Shown here piece after piece: positions 61,462 to 64,000 of a DNA stretch of 64,000 bases; position 1 is the stretch's first letter; the number at the start of each line of letters is the position of its first letter. The stretch is from an uncultured Eubacteriales bacterium (GTDB lineage: Bacteria; Bacillota; Clostridia; Oscillospirales; UBA644). Below the pieces are notes generated by a model. It saw only the letters and a list, made by a program, of their open reading frames with translations. It made no database searches and had not been told where the DNA came from. A program made the position numbers and the translations under genes. The stretch lies in the NCBI GenBank assembly GCA_934438175.1, contig CAKSBH010000001.1, positions 1-64,000 on the forward strand, in the 5' to 3' direction.

Positions 61462-61545
61462 GCGGGCGTGGCGGAATTGGCAGACGCGCCGGACTTAGGA
61501 TCCGGTGTCTACGACATGCAGGTTCAACCCCTGTCGCCCGCACCA
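61462..61545 (+). tRNA. tRNA-Leu (TAG)
   Basis: A class II tRNA with acceptor GCGGGCG paired with CGCCCGC, discriminator A and encoded CCA. The anticodon loop GACTTAGGATC gives TAG (reads CTA). A variable arm and GGTTCAACCCC T arm are present. Confidence 0.95.
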
Positions 61546-61553
61546 GACAAGAG

Positions 61554-61597
61554 AAAACCGAACTTCATCCTGTACCGGACGGAGTTCGGTTTTTTGT
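61554..61597 (+). terminator. Terminator after tRNA-Leu
   Basis: AACCGAACT pairs with AGTTCGGTT across a loop of about 18 bases, followed by T residues. Confidence 0.85.
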
Positions 61598-61708
61598 TGA
61601 ACCGTGAAGAATCCGCAGGGGGATTCCGTAAGAATGCCATACCTCATCAAAACACGAGCCAGACGTTTGTATAAAATTCTCATTTTCTTTCAAAGTGCGT
61701 TTCCGACC

Positions 61709-61737
61709 TTGCCTTTTGGAAGAATGTGTGCTATACT
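61709..61737 (+). promoter_or_regulatory. Promoter of the DUF6273-type gene
   Basis: TTGCCT and TATACT are spaced by 17 bases. Confidence 0.75.
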
Positions 61738-61995
61738 AATAATAATCAATCAGTTGGTTTTGACTTTGTCATAACAGAGAAACAACCGGGCAACGGTATG
61801 GCAGAAAAGCGGAAATCTCCGTAAAACGCCCGGCGTTCGGTTCGGCTTTCCGTAACGGATATCCTGCTGAGAATCTTCGTCGCTGCGCTGGAAGGCGGAT
61901 ACGTTTTGAAAAACGCAGCGGGAGATTCCGAAACCGGGCGCGGTTCTGTTGAGAAGTCAATCCCAATCCTGAGATCGGAACGGAGGAAAAGACGC
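61738..61995 (+). other. Long 5' leader without recognised element
   Basis: About 250 bases lie between the promoter and the start codon. Several short complementary stretches occur (for example CCGGGCAACGG and later CGCGGTTC segments), but I found no known riboswitch motif, no T-box and no terminator. Confidence 0.45.
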
Positions 61996-64000
61996 GTGAA
62001 AAAACGAATTCTCAACATCCTGCTCCTGCTGTGTATGGTGATGTGCCTTGTGCCGGCCGTCATGTTTGCCGGAGGGGAACCGGCAGAAGAAGAGAACGCC
62101 GCTCTGCAATTCACCACAAAGCGAATCCTCAGCCCGACAAAGAACACCTCGAAACAGGGAGATTCTTATGCGCCCAACAGCTATATTTATTTTGGTGTGA
62201 ACGGGGATCCCATCAAATGGCGGGTACTGGATTCCTACAAAACCAGCAACAAAAAGATCTCCGGCATGTTTCTGCTGTCGGAATACCTGCTTGACAGCAA
62301 TGTGTCGTTTAGAAGTTATGTTTTTTCCGGCAACGATTATCAGGGCAGTGATGCGCAAAGGTGGTGCAGAAACTTTGCGGCAGATCCCGGTGTGTTTTCC
62401 GACCCGGAACGGAACGTCATGCGCGGGCTTACAAAAGAGGATAGCGCGGAGAAAAAATTATTTGGTATTTCCTGGGGAAAAAGCAACATAACCGAAGAGG
62501 ACAAAATGTTTTTTCTGTCTGTCCGTGAGGTGATGGATTATATCGGGAATTATGACAATGCACCGGGCCTTGCGGCAACGGATTCCTTCGGGAATGCGGG
62601 CGGCTGGTGGCTTCGTTCTCCTTATGCGGACGGCGAGCTCGCCGCATCCTGGATCACCCCCGAAGGTTTTGTTGATCTGGATACGGTTAGTCAGGGGCAC
62701 GCGGCGCGCCCTGCTTTCAACCTGAATACGGTCAATCTGTTCTGCATTTCCGCGGCTGCGGGCGGAAAATCTGCTGCGGGTATGGAAAAGGATCTGACCG
62801 CGATTCCCGCATATTACGGCAACGAATGGAAGCTGACGCTTTATGACAGCAGCCGCAACGGATTCAACGTTTTGACTTCTGCCGTTTCCGCATCGACCGA
62901 AGGCGGAACCGTAAAAATCGAATATACCGGCGCAAAGCCCGGCGCGAATGAATATGTTTCCGCAATCCTTTGTATGAACGGCAGCTCAGACCCTGCCTAT
63001 TACGGGCGCAGCAGTGCGCCTGTCAGCGAGGAAAGCGGTACGGTGGAGTTCACCATTCCCGCAGGACTTGCGGAAGGCGATTATGTCCTCCGGGTGTTTT
63101 CCGAGCAGTATAACGGGGATTACAGAACCGACTATGTCAGCTTTTCCTTCTATGTCCGGCTTACCGTGTCCGACAAGGTCGGCGAGCAGTTTACTCTTAC
63201 TCCCGGAGGGAAATATTACTTCGACCTGTCTGCCGAGAACCTTCCCGGTACGGTGAACGGCAATCTGCCGGACGGTACCCTGCATTATGTTCCGTTTACT
63301 TATGTGGGAGCGGTGAACTCTTATGTTCTGGGCTCTGCTTCTTCCGGTTTGACCGGAAGCTCGGATTTCGCATCCCGGGCAACCGATCCGTCCTGGTCGT
63401 ACGGGTATACTTATCTCCACAGTATGTTGATTGCAGATAATACGGTCACACAGCGGATCGGCTGGGACCGTCTGGATGAAGCAGGACTCATTTTCGGCAG
63501 GGATTATGAAAGCGGCGGTGTTTCGTATACACTGCGTGCCCCGACGGTGGGGAGCAACCGCAGCGGATCTTTTCAATCGGAAAACGAACGCGGAACTCCG
63601 CTGAATAACGAGTGGGATTCCATTCTGGATAAAAACAGCAACTATATTAAAAATTGGGCAAAAACAGATTCCTGGGGGCAGGATACGTCCGATCTGCATG
63701 CAGGATCTTCCAAGGCGGATTATCGCGCCTATCGCGGATTTATTACGGCACGTCTGTGGCACGATTGCCCGAAGGGCAATAATACGATCGGTTATCGCCC
63801 CGTTCTGGAAATCCGGAATGCCGATGCCTTGGGCAGGGACGGACTGAAGGTTATAACGCTCAATCTTGACGGCGGCACATTGGGTGGGGAGGAAACCGTC
63901 AATCTTCTGGTGAAAAACGGAGGCAGCTTCTCCGCTCCCGCAAAAGAGGGACTGACCCGACCGGACGGAAAAACCGGCGATTACCTGATGTGGATTGGCA
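61996..64000 (+). CDS. Secreted DUF6273-type protein (3' end beyond window)
   Basis: An uninterrupted frame of 668 codons runs from GTG 61996 to the window edge. AACGGAGGAAAA precedes the GTG. The product starts with a signal peptide (KKR, then a Leu-rich core to about residue 26). Residues about 50-265 hold the pattern of DUF6273 domains, including 'YIYFGVNGDPIKWRVLD', GGWWLRSPY and RPAFNLN; a second related region follows (about 410-610, ending IGYRPVLEI). Near the edge LNLDGGTLGGEE resembles an InlB/Flg_new repeat, usual in surface proteins of gut Clostridia. Function unknown. Confidence 0.8.
   Translation, partial: MKKRILNILLLLCMVMCLVPAVMFAGGEPAEEENAALQFTTKRILSPTKNTSKQGDSYAPNSYIYFGVNGDPIKWRVLDSYKTSNKKISGMFLLSEYLLDSNVSFRSYVFSGNDYQGSDAQRWCRNFAADPGVFSDPERNVMRGLTKEDSAEKKLFGISWGKSNITEEDKMFFLSVREVMDYIGNYDNAPGLAATDSFGNAGGWWLRSPYADGELAASWITPEGFVDLDTVSQGHAARPAFNLNTVNLFCISAAAGGKSAAGMEKDLTAIPAYYGNEWKLTLYDSSRNGFNVLTSAVSASTEGGTVKIEYTGAKPGANEYVSAILCMNGSSDPAYYGRSSAPVSEESGTVEFTIPAGLAEGDYVLRVFSEQYNGDYRTDYVSFSFYVRLTVSDKVGEQFTLTPGGKYYFDLSAENLPGTVNGNLPDGTLHYVPFTYVGAVNSYVLGSASSGLTGSSDFASRATDPSWSYGYTYLHSMLIADNTVTQRIGWDRLDEAGLIFGRDYESGGVSYTLRAPTVGSNRSGSFQSENERGTPLNNEWDSILDKNSNYIKNWAKTDSWGQDTSDLHAGSSKADYRAYRGFITARLWHDCPKGNNTIGYRPVLEIRNADALGRDGLKVITLNLDGGTLGGEETVNLLVKNGGSFSAPAKEGLTRPDGKTGDYLMWIG

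Noticed and set aside
61738..61995. Known riboswitch (cyclic di-GMP, cobalamin, ydaO types) in the leader
   Set aside because: None of the conserved core sequences of these families could be found.

Overview
The window looks like chromosome of an anaerobic, probably spore-forming member of the Clostridia (Bacillota). Pointers are strong TTGACA-17-TATAAT promoters with AGGAGG-type ribosome binding sites, a T-box, a guanine riboswitch, a paired GlgC/GlgD, a CotF-like coat protein, a collagen-like protein of the exosporium type and many lipoprotein binding proteins. No phage, insertion sequence or CRISPR array was seen. The genus cannot be named from the sequence.

Layout. 1-5962 (minus): xpt, then a guanine-class riboswitch with terminator, then a BMP-type purine nucleoside ABC importer. 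6237-7717: PHP phosphoesterase and PrsW protease. 7958-11004: two sugar kinases flanking a GlmU-like uridylyltransferase, probably amino-sugar salvage to UDP-HexNAc. 11166-13334: collagen-like surface protein and glycosyltransferase. 13431-16363 (minus): an ABC importer of the TrpXYZ type behind a transcription attenuator with a Phe/Tyr-rich leader peptide. 16607-23200: Pho box, pstSCAB, phoU, phoB, phoR. 23197-26397: a second TrpXYZ-type importer behind a T-box with a UGG (Trp) specifier, then mutY. 27623-37859: glycogen operon glgB-glgC-glgD-glgA-glgP plus a GH13 enzyme. 37869-39915: rplU, rpmA, obg. 40072-42440: CotF-like protein, nfo, tspO and three tRNAs (Gly, Arg, His). 42499-52190: two paralogous orphan sugar-binding lipoproteins, a cytoplasmic and a lipoprotein copy of one beta-propeller-type family, a DUF4432 protein, a metal-ligand-less M24 homologue and a creatininase-family protein. 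52310-59440: a 2376-residue cyclic beta-1,2-glucan synthase-like protein. 59437-61545: lgt, folD, tRNA-Leu. 61996-64000: start of a secreted DUF6273-type protein that runs off the window.

The main discovery is regulatory. Two importers of the same family carry two different aromatic amino acid sensors. One is a T-box reading tRNA-Trp. The other is a ribosome-mediated attenuator whose 23-codon leader peptide has seven Phe or Tyr codons among ten consecutive codons, with the stop codon lying inside the antiterminator segment. This predicts that the first importer carries tyrosine and/or phenylalanine, a specificity the protein family alone would not reveal. The second most interesting region is the 42.5-52.2 kb locus, a plausible uncharacterised carbohydrate or amide utilisation system.
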